NCBI GenBank assembly: GCA_914767715.1
Contig: OU612071.1
Span: 10,025,493-10,089,492, forward strand
DNA: 64,000 bases
Source: Membranipora membranacea
Taxonomy: Eukaryota > Bryozoa > Gymnolaemata > Cheilostomatida > Membraniporidae
Reading direction: 5' to 3'
Position numbers and translations under genes: made by a program. Position 1 is the first letter of the stretch. Every line of letters begins with the position of its first letter. This document shows, piece after piece, positions 1-11,189 of this stretch. Below the pieces are notes generated by a model. That model was not told the origin of the DNA. It saw only the letters and a program-made list of their open reading frames with translations, and searched no databases.

Positions 1-1529
1 ATTGAGGCCTTAACATTATTTTTTTCTTTCTTACTGAACAATATTTATCGATCAAAAGATTCGACTATTTTTTAAATGTAAGTTCAATTAAAATTGGAAG
101 CAGCCTCACCCGTATCCAAAGAAATGCTGAATTTGTACACTTACAGTTGTGTTATTGAAAATATGAATTCAATGTTCGACTTTTGCATGGGTGGTTGTAG
201 TGTTAGCCTGTGTTTATGCTGTTTGTCATGCTTAGTGTTGCGTCTCAAGTCTCAAAGTGAAAGTAATAGCAATGGTTGTTAGTTTGATGGTGTGTTATGC
301 CAATTTTTTATTAACCTTGAATATTTAAAACATGGGTTGATCAGAAAAACTGGGGGCACAAATCCGACTGTGGGAGATAATGTACAACCTGACATGCAAA
401 TTGACAGCGATCCCTTTTTCCTAGGAATTCGCAATGGGCAAGTCTTTGCTTCCTATATGTGAAAATATTCCGGATAAAAAATATGGGTGCATTTATAACC
501 TGGCGTGATAATCAACGTCATGGCCTTAAATCCAATTGCCAAGACCGAGAGTGTATCTTAAGGGCATAAAAAAAACATTTCTGTACCATAACTTTGTTTT
601 TTTTGTATTCTTTACAGCACAGTTGCATCAAGCATGCTGTGTTTTCCTGTAATATATTGGTAGAGCTTTGAATCTTTCTACAGGGTTCGGACCTTGATTA
701 TACTGTCAGGACTAACCCATATATTCATGTTGGAGGAGTCAGTTGTGATGACGGTTTTTAGTAGCGGAGGAGCTGGATTGCAGTGTAATCAGATTTGTAC
801 CTGACTAAGCCTCTGTTATATCAGATTACTGCCCTGGTGGTCTTTAGCTATCCTAGCCTCTATTTCCCGTACATTTGATAGTGATAGATAGTATCGTGAA
901 TTTGTGAGTTTTTACGTTTGGTGCCTTTCTCCACATCTTTTGTCGCCATGTAATCTTTTTTGTACACGCAAAGCTGCACCAATGGTTTGGTTTTACACAA
1001 TAGTCACTAATTGCTCAAGAAATCTAAAACCCCTTGCCACACAGGTCAAATTGAGAGCAAAAACACTCAAAGTTTAAAAAAAATATATTCATATAATTAG
1101 TCATCATGACTCAAATCAGACCATAGATATAACTAGTTTTTGCCGGTAACCAAAAGCTGTTGATGAACAAACCTTTTTTTGCAAATAAAACTGGCAATCA
1201 AATCCAACATAATTGATCATATCTGCTCAGTCTCTGAGTTTGCCCTCCCATACTGTATCATGAAGCTGTGACTTTGCTGGGTCATAGCGTAGATAAGTAT
1301 TTGAATTTGTAGATGGGTATATCAGTACACTACTTGTTACACTCTGCTCTCCATCAAATGGATAAAATTACTTATACCAGCATTCTGATTTGCTTGGTCT
1401 CTGGAGTGATGTCTAATGAGTATAAAAAACTAGTTTGCCAGTTTAATATCAAACATGTCAGAGTTAATCACATTACAACTCCACTACACTTGTACTAAAC
1501 ATAAGCTTAGTGAGCTTTTTTTTCATCTA
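1..1529. other. No recognisable gene
   Basis: AT-rich sequence with only short open frames lacking ATG starts or splice context. A 62-codon frame at 94-282 has a cysteine-rich C-terminus but starts at TTG and has no signal peptide, so I do not call it a gene. Confidence 0.5.
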
Positions 1530-1533
1530 TTAA

Positions 1534-1912
1534 AGACTTAGTTTGAGGCTGCTATTTTGTATCAAATCTTATTCTCCATATTTAATTCTATCATGTGCGC
1601 AATTTCTAGCTGTGGAATCCAAACGTTGAGGAAGTTATGGTTTCTCAAACTTTCAAGGTGACGGCAGTCAATCAGAATTGAGAATCAGCGGGCAATCCAT
1701 TTGGGACGTCTCAATGCGTCATACTTAATATGAATATGTTCTACTAATATTTCCACAGATAAGATGATGATCAAAATTTAGACCTAGGTGGGACTCGAGC
1801 GCCGCTACAATCGTACCACTAGGTCTAGCTCTGTGAGACTGTAGACAATATAGATCAATTGTAGTGGTGTCGCCTGTTAGGCCAAGTGGATAAGGGTTCG
1901 AGGCCTACTAAA
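1534..1912. mobile_element. Truncated TTAA-type MITE with tRNA-like segments
   Basis: A TTAA at 1530-1533 is followed by AGACTTAGTTTGAGGCTGCT, the same left end as the complete element at 62425-62953, and the two match for roughly 180 bp. A shortened tRNA-like core follows on the minus strand (1781-1825, B-box-like CTCGAGTCCCAC). A second tRNA-like scrap at about 1865-1912 on the plus strand has an A-box-like run fused directly to a B-box-like GGTTCGAGGCC. The right terminal repeat seen in the other copy is missing here. Confidence 0.7.
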
Positions 1913-2173
1913 TCCCAGAACATTATCAGTCTCTTATGTACATTTTTGAGATATCTGTATCAAGAGTCATAATCCCTTCAACTGTCCCTCATCAGGCAAT
2001 CACATTATTTAATACCGATCACACCTATAATAGTATGGTTACTCAGGACGTAACAAACAGGTGCCTTTATTTATCACGCAGAAGAGGAGTTGACAGGTAC
2101 AATCAGGTCAAAGGCTCTGTGGTTTTCCCTATAGAAACATTTGATAGTTTTTAGATAAAATCCAGTTATAACA

Positions 2174-2434
2174 ATGGATTTCCAGGCACCAAATGGTATT
2201 GCTCTCTATGCTCTAAACATCCTCTTGGTTGCTGAATACAGTGTAAACAAAATCTTTGTTATAAATCTGGAAACGAATATGACGTCAGTATTATGCTTGG
2301 GTGACTGAGGACATAAAGATGATACTCTTCGGTGTGTGTTTGAGAAGCCGGGTGCCTTGTCGATGGTGAATGGTGCTTTATACGTCACTGCGAAAGGTAG
2401 AATCATCAAAGTCGATGGTTTGTGCCTGAAATAA
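2174..2434 (+). pseudogene. NHL-type beta-propeller fragment with in-frame stop
   Basis: The frame starting at 2174 reads like two successive NHL/six-bladed propeller repeats. One blade has APNGIAL, then LVAEYSVNKIFVI. A linker of the form G-x-x-GHKDDTL-x-x-x-F-x-x-PGAL follows, then a second blade with NGALYVTAKGRIIKVDG. In NHL proteins these repeats build a propeller used for protein or ligand binding. A single TGA at 2306-2308 sits in the linker where the family usually has glycine (GGA to TGA is one change). A possible donor lies at 2397 (AAAG|GTAGAA). No other propeller exon was found nearby, so this is a broken copy or a fragment of a larger decayed gene. It lies 400 bp upstream of the receptor-like exons, but I see no phase-consistent join. 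Confidence 0.55.
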
Positions 2435-2840
2435 GAATTTCTGGGAAGTTTTTTTTCTCTTTGAGTGCTTGCATTGGACCCTGTTGCGAGACTAATTAAT
2501 TGTAAGAAAGCAAGTGTATCATCATTCCTCAAAGTTTTTGTGCAAGAAATTCATTATCTAAATGTCACCTGTTCAAGGTACCATGTCTTGCGGGTGGATT
2601 GTCACACACATTTCTAAATTCATGTTGTTTTTGAGAAAATCAAACCAATTTCTTTTTTCACAATTGACCTTTTTATAGCAAAGACATGTTGAAGGACAGA
2701 GCCAAAGCTGTCAATACGTGGGAACTTTCTGGTCAAGATATCACTCCTTCTCTAACTTTAAACACCTTCAGTTGCGACATGATATTTCAAAAGCTTTTGA
2801 TGGACACCATTCAGAATTTATGAACAGTTTTTATTTGTAG

Positions 2841-5229
2841 AAACAACTTGACATCAAATCTCCGCCCTAATATGACAGAAAATTCCGATGACCGCACAAG
2901 CAACATCTCAAACATGTCAATCATTGGTGAGCATGTTAAATAAATATATAATGTACTTATCTATTACAACCCTGTTAGTAGGTACAATTGTAACAATATA
3001 TTTTCAAAAGTCATAAAAAAAGAGTTTAACACACCAAGTTGGCATACATGCGAGGCCAAGCAGATTCTGATAAATCAATCTAATTTACAAATAAAATTTA
3101 TCATGACTTTGTTGCTGCTAATGATATTTTATTTTATATCACTCAGATAACAAAGAGAAAATAGCTATTTTAAACATCTCCAGTGAACCTCTTCAGACAA
3201 ACAGAAGCACAAGCGTGCCAGGAAGGCAAGGTAGGAATGGATTTAACCATACAATTGATATATTGTTAACAATAACATCTATATAGTCCGGACTTGAAGC
3301 TACTGACATGAAATGTCCTTTGTAGTTCAGCGCATCCCTCATCTTGCAACAACTCTGTCCTAAATCCTCTTTTTGAAGCATTAAAAAAACTTTAAAAGCG
3401 AGTGAATGGAGATTTTTACTATTTTGAAAGAGTTTGAACTTCAATTTGACAGGGCAGGTGCTTTAAAAAGGTGGGAATTAAACATTTTCAAATTCAAGAT
3501 TGCAAGTATTCTGACTATACTATTGAGATAATTTTATCGCAATAACCAGTCAAGACTATGGGGTTAGGCATTCAGATTGAATTAACTTGGGAATTATTGT
3601 ATGCTCAAACTTAGAAGGTGGTTAGAAGTTTCTGTAAACAAAGACCAAATTAATTGAGTGAATCTATCTAAGGTCAAAAGCTTTTCATCGAAATTAAGAC
3701 CATGAGGTGTGACATGGATAGTGCCCACCAATTTACAAACGAACGCATTGCTATCAATCTATTTGATCTTGTCAGTCTGTCAGTCATTTAGCAGACAGAA
3801 AGTTTGCCCTACTGAACGGAAATTTCCCAAATATAACTCTCCTAATTGAGTTATAACTTGTTTGCAAAGTTTCAAATAAATGATAAATGATTTTCAAAAT
3901 CCATATCCCTTGGCATTTTTACAGTGAGATCAACTTGGCCAGGTAGCTAAATTAACCTCGGTTTGGCTAGATTAATACAGGATATACAGACTAACCCAAC
4001 AACAATTTCACGCTCCATATAATGTTTTGCATCTATTAACTGTACCAGGTTATCAATGAGATCAAGATGAGGTCTGGTTTTCAACCAGATACAGCCTTTT
4101 TTGCATAATCAATTACCCTGGTTCACCAAACACCGGACTATCGTGCATCTCCCATTGGTAACATGCCCACTGTGTTTCTTGGCTTGTGATGACAGCTGAG
4201 AACTTTTTTAGTTCACTTTACTAATAATCCATTGAAGGCGAAATCAACAACAATGAAGATCAAATATTTACCGTGTACTGAGGTTTGTCTTGCTATGCAA
4301 TACTATGAAAAAATGGATAGCACGGTGTCTTTGCGTTATGAGGCATGAACTGAATTAGGGAGGGAACTGAATCTGTATCAACTAGACAATGGTTTCCAGT
4401 CTTGGGTATTAATATGTCTATGGAATTACAAGTCAGGGCATACTGAGTCACAAACTGTTTAGCATTGATCATTTAAAAAAATAAGCTCGGATTGCATTAT
4501 TGACCATTACATTTCATAACAACAGATGTAGCTAGAGTACTCCTAATATCTGACAATGAATAGTCACATTTGCAGATTATCTGAATCCTTGTCTAATTTT
4601 ACGCTCATTTCATCATTATTTTACATATGTAGGTAGATGTTTTATACCTGAAACTAACATTATCTCCTTTTTATGTTGGAGTAACTCATCTTACCTACTT
4701 GGAGATAGCGTTAATATCTTGCTCAACAGTGCTTACCTTCATCATTATTGGACTGGTTACAAGGAATGTCCTAAGATTAAAGATCTACAAAGAGGTGCTC
4801 AAAGCTCTATTAGGTTTGTCTGCCAATTACAACTACAGTATATGGACAAAGTGAGAGAAATGCATGAATGTTTGGCTCTTTGGTAATTGTTCAGTGAATA
4901 TTCTTGTCTTCTTGAATCTTCAATGTTGGTTACATATGAAGATATAGCTGGTATCAAAATGCAAGAAGTTCGTGTCGGTAGATACCAGTCTCCCTGTGCT
5001 CAAGCAGTTAATCTCAATCAACAATCTGACGGAAGCTATGCAGTGCCAGAGAGGATACAACATAAAGATACAGTATACACTTCATTGAATCAGGAAGCCC
5101 ATCCTTCTACTCATGTGTATGCCTCTATAACATACTGATGACTTATGGGAGTCACTACTTCGGCTCAACTCATATTTCGTCTATTATCCAGTAATTATAT
5201 ATAGTCTAATAGAAAAAAATTCCAATAAA
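2841..5229 (+). CDS. Probable type I membrane receptor with ITIM-like tail (partial exon set)
   Basis: Candidate exons are 2841-2926, 3147-3230, 4633-4794 and 4895-5138, with AATAAA at 5224. The first two join in phase (one nucleotide carried over) and encode a Ser/Thr/Asn-rich stalk with several N-x-S/T sites (NLT, NMT, NMS, NIS, NRS). Exon 4633-4794 (54 codons) holds a hydrophobic helix, IALISCSTVLTFIIIGLV, followed by the basic stop-transfer RNVLRLKIYK. The last exon is a cytoplasmic-type tail with tyrosine motifs: VTYEDI fits the ITIM consensus (V/I/L/S-x-Y-x-x-I/V/L), DTVYTSL and HVYASI are close, and GSYAVP is a fourth tyrosine. Inhibitory immune receptors use such motifs to recruit SH2 phosphatases. 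The phases into and out of the membrane exon do not match the neighbours I chose, so an exon is missing or a boundary is wrong. No ligand-binding domain was found upstream. Confidence 0.45.
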
Positions 5230-7060
5230 AGCCAATGGAAATAGGAAAACAGTGTTCAGCACAAAAGGCATGGCATAGCAGATATAGCTATGTATGTGGA
5301 TTTGGACACCTGTATGCCAACAAAGCTGAATTCCTGTCCAGATTCAGCTGTCCAGAAACAATGTTTTTTACAACCTAAGAAATTGTATAATACAACTGTG
5401 TTATTGTATAAGATAAATACCTAGCAACAAAAGTGTGACATCAATAGCAACTCCTGCCACAGATACCAAACTTTCCAGCATCTACCCTCACATCGAAAAA
5501 CTAAGTTGATGTGTGTAGTTTTGGAACAAGCGTCTATCTTGGAGTTTTACACTCACAGTTCTATAATACAAGCGCCAAAGATTGGATTATAATTGTAAGG
5601 ACCTGCAAAGTCAACAAACCATTGTCATTTAGATGGTGGACTACTTGTGTATGTTCAGGTGGTATTAATTGTAGGAACGACAAACAATGATTAAACCTGC
5701 TAAAAATAGTTAGCCTCAATAAGTATAAGTAAAATCACAGATAATATGGTGCAACACTTGTGTGATATACAGAAAAGAGAAATCTTTTTAAAATAAATCA
5801 TTATCATAAAACTTGGGCCTATATTATGTAAACCAGATAGAGAAAGATAGATAAAGAAGAGTTAAAAATGTGAAGTGTGTAAAATTATTTTACGTTCAGC
5901 CCAGGAGCATTTGTTTTGCATACCCTAGAGCAATACGTTCTTCGCAGGAGGAAGAGTTTACCTCTCTGCACTAATTTGAAAATGTGATATTTATGGCTAG
6001 CCCCACTCTATTCAAGCATATTTCTTCATTATTCATTATAACTACAAACTAAGCTAGCAAAAATATTGTTAGCTAAAATTAGGTCATCTCTTGTAGCTAC
6101 TCTACTCATTGTTATTTGGCATCATTAGAATTCTCTCGTACAATTCATTTACAGGAAAGCTTGAATGTGATTAGTACACAACAGAGGATTCTCTGTACAT
6201 AGCTAAGATTATAGCTGAGATTAATTCTCAGATCAAAGCTCATGTCTCTCCACTGCCTGCTGCACAGTAGACGACATCTGCGTGTCTCAATTAAGAGTTT
6301 GAATGACAGAAAACCCAACGTCTCAGAATCTTGCTTCCGCATTTACCTTCTCTGGGTTGAGTTATCTGAGCCTTGATGTTGAGAGCCCAACTTGTTATTT
6401 GCTTTATCAGTATTATAAAATCCACACACTCTAAATTCAGCTCATGCTCTGAAAAATTTCTAATACCGAAGTCTTCAAGGTTTTTATCGATCACCAATGG
6501 TATTTAGCTAACGTTTTTTTATTTTGCCAGGGGCTATGCAATAAGACACATTGTTTTTTATCGCAGCAATATTTACATTGCTATTTTTGGGATACATGCA
6601 ATGCAGGCGATGATGTGTTATCAATTTGCTGTGTTCCCTTCATACAGATATTGGAAGTAGTGAAATATTAATTAAATAGTTGATATTTTCTCCAATGTAA
6701 ATTAATGATTGCAAACGGTTGGTCTCAATGGTTGCGTCTCTCCCCCCTCTCGAGCATCGAATGATTGATTTATTAAATTGTTATCACTAACTATATAAGT
6801 TGTGAGAAATAGTTTGGGTACACATACTGTCCTTGTCAAAGTAGTGAAGTTGTCTTTTATGCAAATTTAAAATTAGAAAATATTATTGTTGATATAAATT
6901 AATAAATGCATATGTGTCGCAAGAATCATTCTTTTCCCTAGGCAGTACAATATTTGTGTCAAACTAAGTGCATGGTTCTGAGATTAACAGCTATTGATGT
7001 ACAAAAGGCTGCAGTCGTGTGTCACAATTTTAGGTTAACTTTTCTGTACAATGGCTCGCT
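5230..7060. other. No recognisable gene
   Basis: AT-rich intergenic sequence downstream of the receptor-like gene's poly(A) signal. Only short chance frames are present; I see no splice-framed coding block. Confidence 0.5.
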
Positions 7061-7062
7061 GG

Positions 7063-7130
7063 ATTGCTTCTCGGTCTATTGGCTAAGATCAAAGTTTTAC
7101 TGCCAATGGCTTATTTGTGCCAGTTTCAGT
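7063..7130 (+). repeat. U2 snRNA-like SINE or pseudogene, copy 1
   Basis: The stretch at 7063-7093 (key blocks GCTTCTCGG and TTGGCTAAGATCAAAG) closely matches the invariant 5' end of U2 spliceosomal RNA, including the branch-point-pairing neighbourhood upstream region. The sequence then departs from U2. A second copy at 46659 shares the U2-like head and also the downstream ACTGCC...CTGTTTCAGTTTT-type segment, so this is better read as a dispersed U2-headed repeat than a functional U2 gene. Confidence 0.5.
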
Positions 7131-7708
7131 TCAGTTCTGTCATGGCCTCACATCTAGGATGCATTTAAGTTTACTAGGATGTTTCATATTCTCAGTACAA
7201 GGTTTGGGGCACCTTGCAACCCTCTTTAGGGGCAGACCAATCTTCTGTTTCTCATTTAACAGCATGCTGCCTAGCCTTGTCTACTTCCACCCTGTATTAC
7301 TGAAAAGCACAAAGATACAAAATAAAGATCTTGTGCATTTTTAGAATTTGTTTTCCGACAATGTCCAGATTTGGCAAAAGAAGATTGTCCGCACTGATAT
7401 GACACAGGACAACAATAGCATCGAGTCAGAAAATGGAATATGCTTTTGGGATAGGGAATCACTGTACTGTACAGCGGAGAGTGTGATTAACAAGCAATAC
7501 CCAAAGGCCAGGTTTCCGTGTGATTAGTTCCAATTCCCATACGCTAACCCAGCCTATTGATACATGCCGAAGACCTCCAATATTCACATTTCTGATCCGA
7601 AGGTTGGTTTTGGTAATTGCTCAAGAGATGCTGTTAATAATGCTAGTCTTACAAATCAAACAAGGTATTCACATGTTTTTCCGATGAAACAGCTCACAAA
7701 AAGGTTTT

Positions 7709-10700
7709 TGCTTTATTATTGCAAGCTTGCATCATGTCAAAATCTGAATGGATAATAAGGTAAATCGGGAATCAGTGAATCAGATTGCATCAGCAGCCGG
7801 ATTTCTAGCCTTTAATTGCCTCAACAACTTTCTTGCCTACACTGATGGCAGCATCGATTGCTAAACCAGCAGCTGCTGACTTGGCTGCTGACTTTATCAA
7901 CTTACTGAAGACCCAGCTTCAATCTGTACCACAGATATAAACAAAAGTATACTTAGAGTGATAACAAGAGCTTGTCAGAACCATATAAGAAAAATTGATG
8001 CACTAGCCATTGTGTATTATCAACTTCAGGGATGAATATGCTCTAAATATTTAGAGAATGAATTTATCTTCTATTGAAACAATCCTCATTCATTCACTAA
8101 ATTCTAGCAATCCGAACATGAGAAAACAATATAACTTAATTAAAATGCAAAACGAAACGTTGCACCCATTGGACAGGTTATGTAAGAAATTCGTATGAAG
8201 GGTTATAATTTTGCTCAATCATTCACTATTTCAATATTCAATATTCTAGCAATCCTAAATTGTACATGAGAAAATTATATAACTCAATTAATTCTCTAAA
8301 TCAGTTGCGGCCATTGACAAAGTTATTTAAATAATTTGCATACTGCAGTTGCTACTGTGGCCCAGAAAGCCGGATAAAACTAAACTTATCTGCTGTGAAT
8401 TTAATTTAAAAAGGCCTGAATTGAATTAAACATTTCAGTGAATTTAATCAAACTTCTCTGCATCAAACTTTTCTGTTCTGCATCAAAATTTTCTTTTCTG
8501 CATTAAACTTTTCTACTCTGCATCAAACTTTTCTACTCTGAATCAAACTTTTCCGCTCCATTGATATCAACCACCCTATATTATATATTGCTGCATGTAG
8601 GTCCTCAGTCTACCAATAGTTCATAGTCAATAGGCTTTCATTTCAATCCATCATCGATGATTTGCAATAGAACTGCATGGCAGTCTTTATCAAGGCCACA
8701 GTCACACAGCATGGACAATACGTTTCTCCCAAACATTTCGAACAGCTACCCTGTAGGAGTTTAGTTTTCGCGGCATTTAGGATTCGCTTTTCGGTTGTTG
8801 CCTAGGTTGCGAAATTTAGTGTAACTTAAATTAAACTCACTCACCATAGTTTCATAAACAACGTAGAATTATACAGGAATACACCTTCCCTAAGCATGCA
8901 AGCTAGTGTGGTGTAGTGGTCTAAGTGTCTGCCTAGCAATCAGATGGAGATTTATGCCCTTGGTTGGTATCCCAGCTAGGACATTTTTTTAAAATTTTCA
9001 CTAGTAAGCCTACTAGCGAAATTTAGTACTAGTGAAATTTAGTACCAGGTCCAGATAGCGAAATTAAACTCTAGCTAAATTAAACTCCTATAGGGTATAT
9101 CAGAAATCTCTATTGAAACTGGTTTATACAGGGAGACCCTCTGTTTGCTTTTCTAGACAGATTATTATTTCTTCATGTATGTTGGATTCTAAACCCGTCC
9201 AGCACATAAATGTGAAAAGTGAATCATCATAGAAATTGTTGATTGCCTTAACAGGCAGAAAGTCTCATTGTCTTCGGGCCCATCCTTTCACAAATTTTGT
9301 TAGGCTATACGCTGAAGCTAAGCTATTATCATGTATGAGTCTGAGTATGTATGAGTCAGATTGCTAACAAAAATGTACAACATTCTGCTGATGCAAAGCA
9401 ATAAAACCTCATAGAAAACAAAGAGCTGGCATCTGACCAGATTCCATTCTATTTCATGACACCTGCTCTTACTAAAATAATTACCCTAGTAGAGGCTGGC
9501 CCTTGCAAAAACCTCTGCACCACTTGGAATACTATTATTACATCTGTATGTATTACCTAGGTAAAAACTCCCTTTCCCTAATGTATTGGGATGTTTTCTT
9601 GAACTGCAATTTTAGCCTGTGCATATTATCAAAGTAGTATTATATCCTGTGTGGTTATGCAGCAACCCACTGGTGTGAATTGTCATATTTGTGTCAGTAT
9701 CAATTAAAAGTTTGATAAATTGTTTGAAATTGTGGTATTAGGTCAGACTCGTGCTAACAGAATGAATTAGGTTTTCGGGTGAGGATGGTGGCCAGCAAAA
9801 CCATAAGCCCATTTATTTGTAGCGACCTCACTTAGATTGCTGCAGAGTTCATATTGTCAAGCCAGCAGAAAACAATGTCCATACATTAATTGCTTCATTT
9901 TTTTAAATGTTATATTGGTTACTATAGAAATTTCATGGAAATCGATTATTGGTAATGAGTGGAAGAATAAATTTTATGACTTTACCATTAGTAAGATAGC
10001 AATGAAAATTCCATTTTTGTATAGTATAAGAAAGATCTGAGGCCAGTCAGTCTAGGGCTGGTGATAAGTTGTTGCCCTTAGTATAGTAAAGGTCGCTATT
10101 AAAGTTTGTTCCCAAAAACTAGGCTTGTTTACTGACTAACAAGAATAATAAGAGTAGTGGTTAGGCCCACAAATGAAATCGAAGTTTCATCGTGACTGTA
10201 TACGACAAAAGGTCCCACTTGTAAGGATTTCCATTTGCTGTAAAAGCTATTTGGGAATTCAACAAATATTTATAAATGTATTGATTTCTTATACCTGTGT
10301 ATTATTGAAATTCCCTGCTTAAAATCTTGTAGTTTATAAAGCTGAGGATAACAGCCTGCATGGTACCAAATCTTAAATAATGGACCTGCATGTATGGTAT
10401 AAAATATTTGTACTGGGAACGCCCACAAATAGCTGGTTACCCATCTTTCATCTTCCTTCTAACAAAATGTGCACCAAAATATTATGTGAGGCAAATTTGT
10501 AGATTGAGGACCTGCATACAGTAATACATAGTATATAGGGTGGTTGATATCAGTGGAGCGGAAAAGTTTGATTCAGAGTAGAAAAGTTTGATGCAGCAGA
10601 ACAAAAAGTTTGATGCAGAGTATAAAAGTTTGATGCAGAACAGAAAAGTTTGATGCAGAATAGAAAAGTTTAATTCAGAGTAGAAAAGTTTGATTAAGAG

Positions 10701-10940
10701 GAGAAAAGTTTGATGCAGAAAAGTTTAATGCAGAAAAGTTTGATTAAATTCACTGAAATGCTTAATTCAATTCAGGCCTTTTTTAAATTAAATTCAAAGC
10801 AGATAAGTTTAATTTTATCCGGCTTTCTGGGCCACGGTAAGTTGCTGTAGTAACAATGTCAATGAGTATTTAAAACTGAACTCAGTGCAGCAATAATCAG
10901 AGAGATCAGTGCGAAGACCTTCATTTTCTTGAATCTAAAC
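7709..10940 (-). CDS. Small secreted amphipathic peptide gene (minus strand)
   Basis: On the minus strand an acceptor (TTGTTGTTTAG) precedes a signal-peptide exon with ATG at 10924-10922, reading MKVFALISLIIAAL and ending at a weak donor at 10881 (A|GTTCAG). It parallels the exon at 14232-14274 on the plus strand (MKVLVLVSMLIAAI) in length, phase and sequence, so the two genes are paralogous at the 5' end. About 3 kb on, a minus-strand exon ending in TAG at 7807-7805 encodes a Lys/Ala-rich amphipathic helix (FSKLIKSAAKSAAAGL, then GKKVVEAIKG) with a C-terminal Gly suited to amidation. AATAAA on the minus strand is at about 7714-7709. The phase of the exon 1-2 join is unsolved: with the best acceptor (CAG at 7926-7924) a TGA falls at 7921-7919. 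It may be broken or have another exon. The class is antimicrobial or cytolytic-like by composition only. Confidence 0.45.
8101..8350. repeat. Diverged tandem duplication
   Basis: Two roughly 120-bp segments share ATTCTAGCAATCC, ACATGAGAAAA, ATATAACT and a CCATTGGACA/CCATTGACAA block. An old local duplication inside the intron of the minus-strand peptide gene. Confidence 0.4.
8349..10845. mobile_element. Fold-back element: long inverted repeats with internal minisatellite
   Basis: Arms 8349-8618 and 10497-10845 are inverted copies. Outer ends read TGGCCCAGAAAGCCGGATAAAA-like on the left and its complement on the right. Each arm then carries a run of about 20-bp units (AAAAGTTTGATGCAGAG and its complement), then GTGGTTGATATCARTGGAGCGG, and an inner block GAGGACCTRCATRCAG. 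The right arm has more minisatellite units than the left. Long inverted arms built of short tandem repeats recall fold-back (FB-type) transposons. The 1.9 kb between the arms has no transposase I recognise and contains a tRNA-like SINE. The whole lies in the large intron of the minus-strand peptide gene. Two independent inverted insertions are the alternative. Confidence 0.6.
8902..8980 (+). repeat. tRNA-derived SINE head
   Basis: An A-box-like TGGTGTAGTGGTC and a degenerate B-box-like GGTTGGTATCC are spaced about as in a tRNA gene, with no clean cloverleaf and no intact acceptor stem. Probably an old SINE rather than a functional tRNA gene. Confidence 0.4.
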
Positions 10941-11110
10941 AACAATAAACATTTATATCAGATTTGTCGTGTGGTAAGCAAGAATCTTAAAACATGACTA
11001 AAATATGAATATTTTCTTTCAGCATTTCTTTGTATGAGATTTCCACCAGCTAAATAAGCTGGATACTTACTGTTGATAATATTATATAACTGTGAGTTGC
11101 TTTATTCTAG

Positions 11111-11188
11111 TTGACTTGTGCTCTCTACATCAAACGTACACTTCTTATACAGCTGTGGGTCAGGCAATTCATCAGGATCTTGAATTTG
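11111..11188 (+). other. Orphan exon-like block
   Basis: A stretch bounded by CTAG acceptor and GGTAAGT donor signals is open in the frame beginning GAC at 11113 (DLCSLHQTYTSYTAVGQAIH). No partner exons were found. It could be an exon of an unseen plus-strand gene or chance. Confidence 0.25.
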
Positions 11189-11189
11189 G

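Noticed and set aside
1865-1912. Possible tRNA-Leu/Ser-like gene
   Set aside because: A-box and B-box-like parts are fused with no room for anticodon arm or stems; a SINE scrap is more likely.
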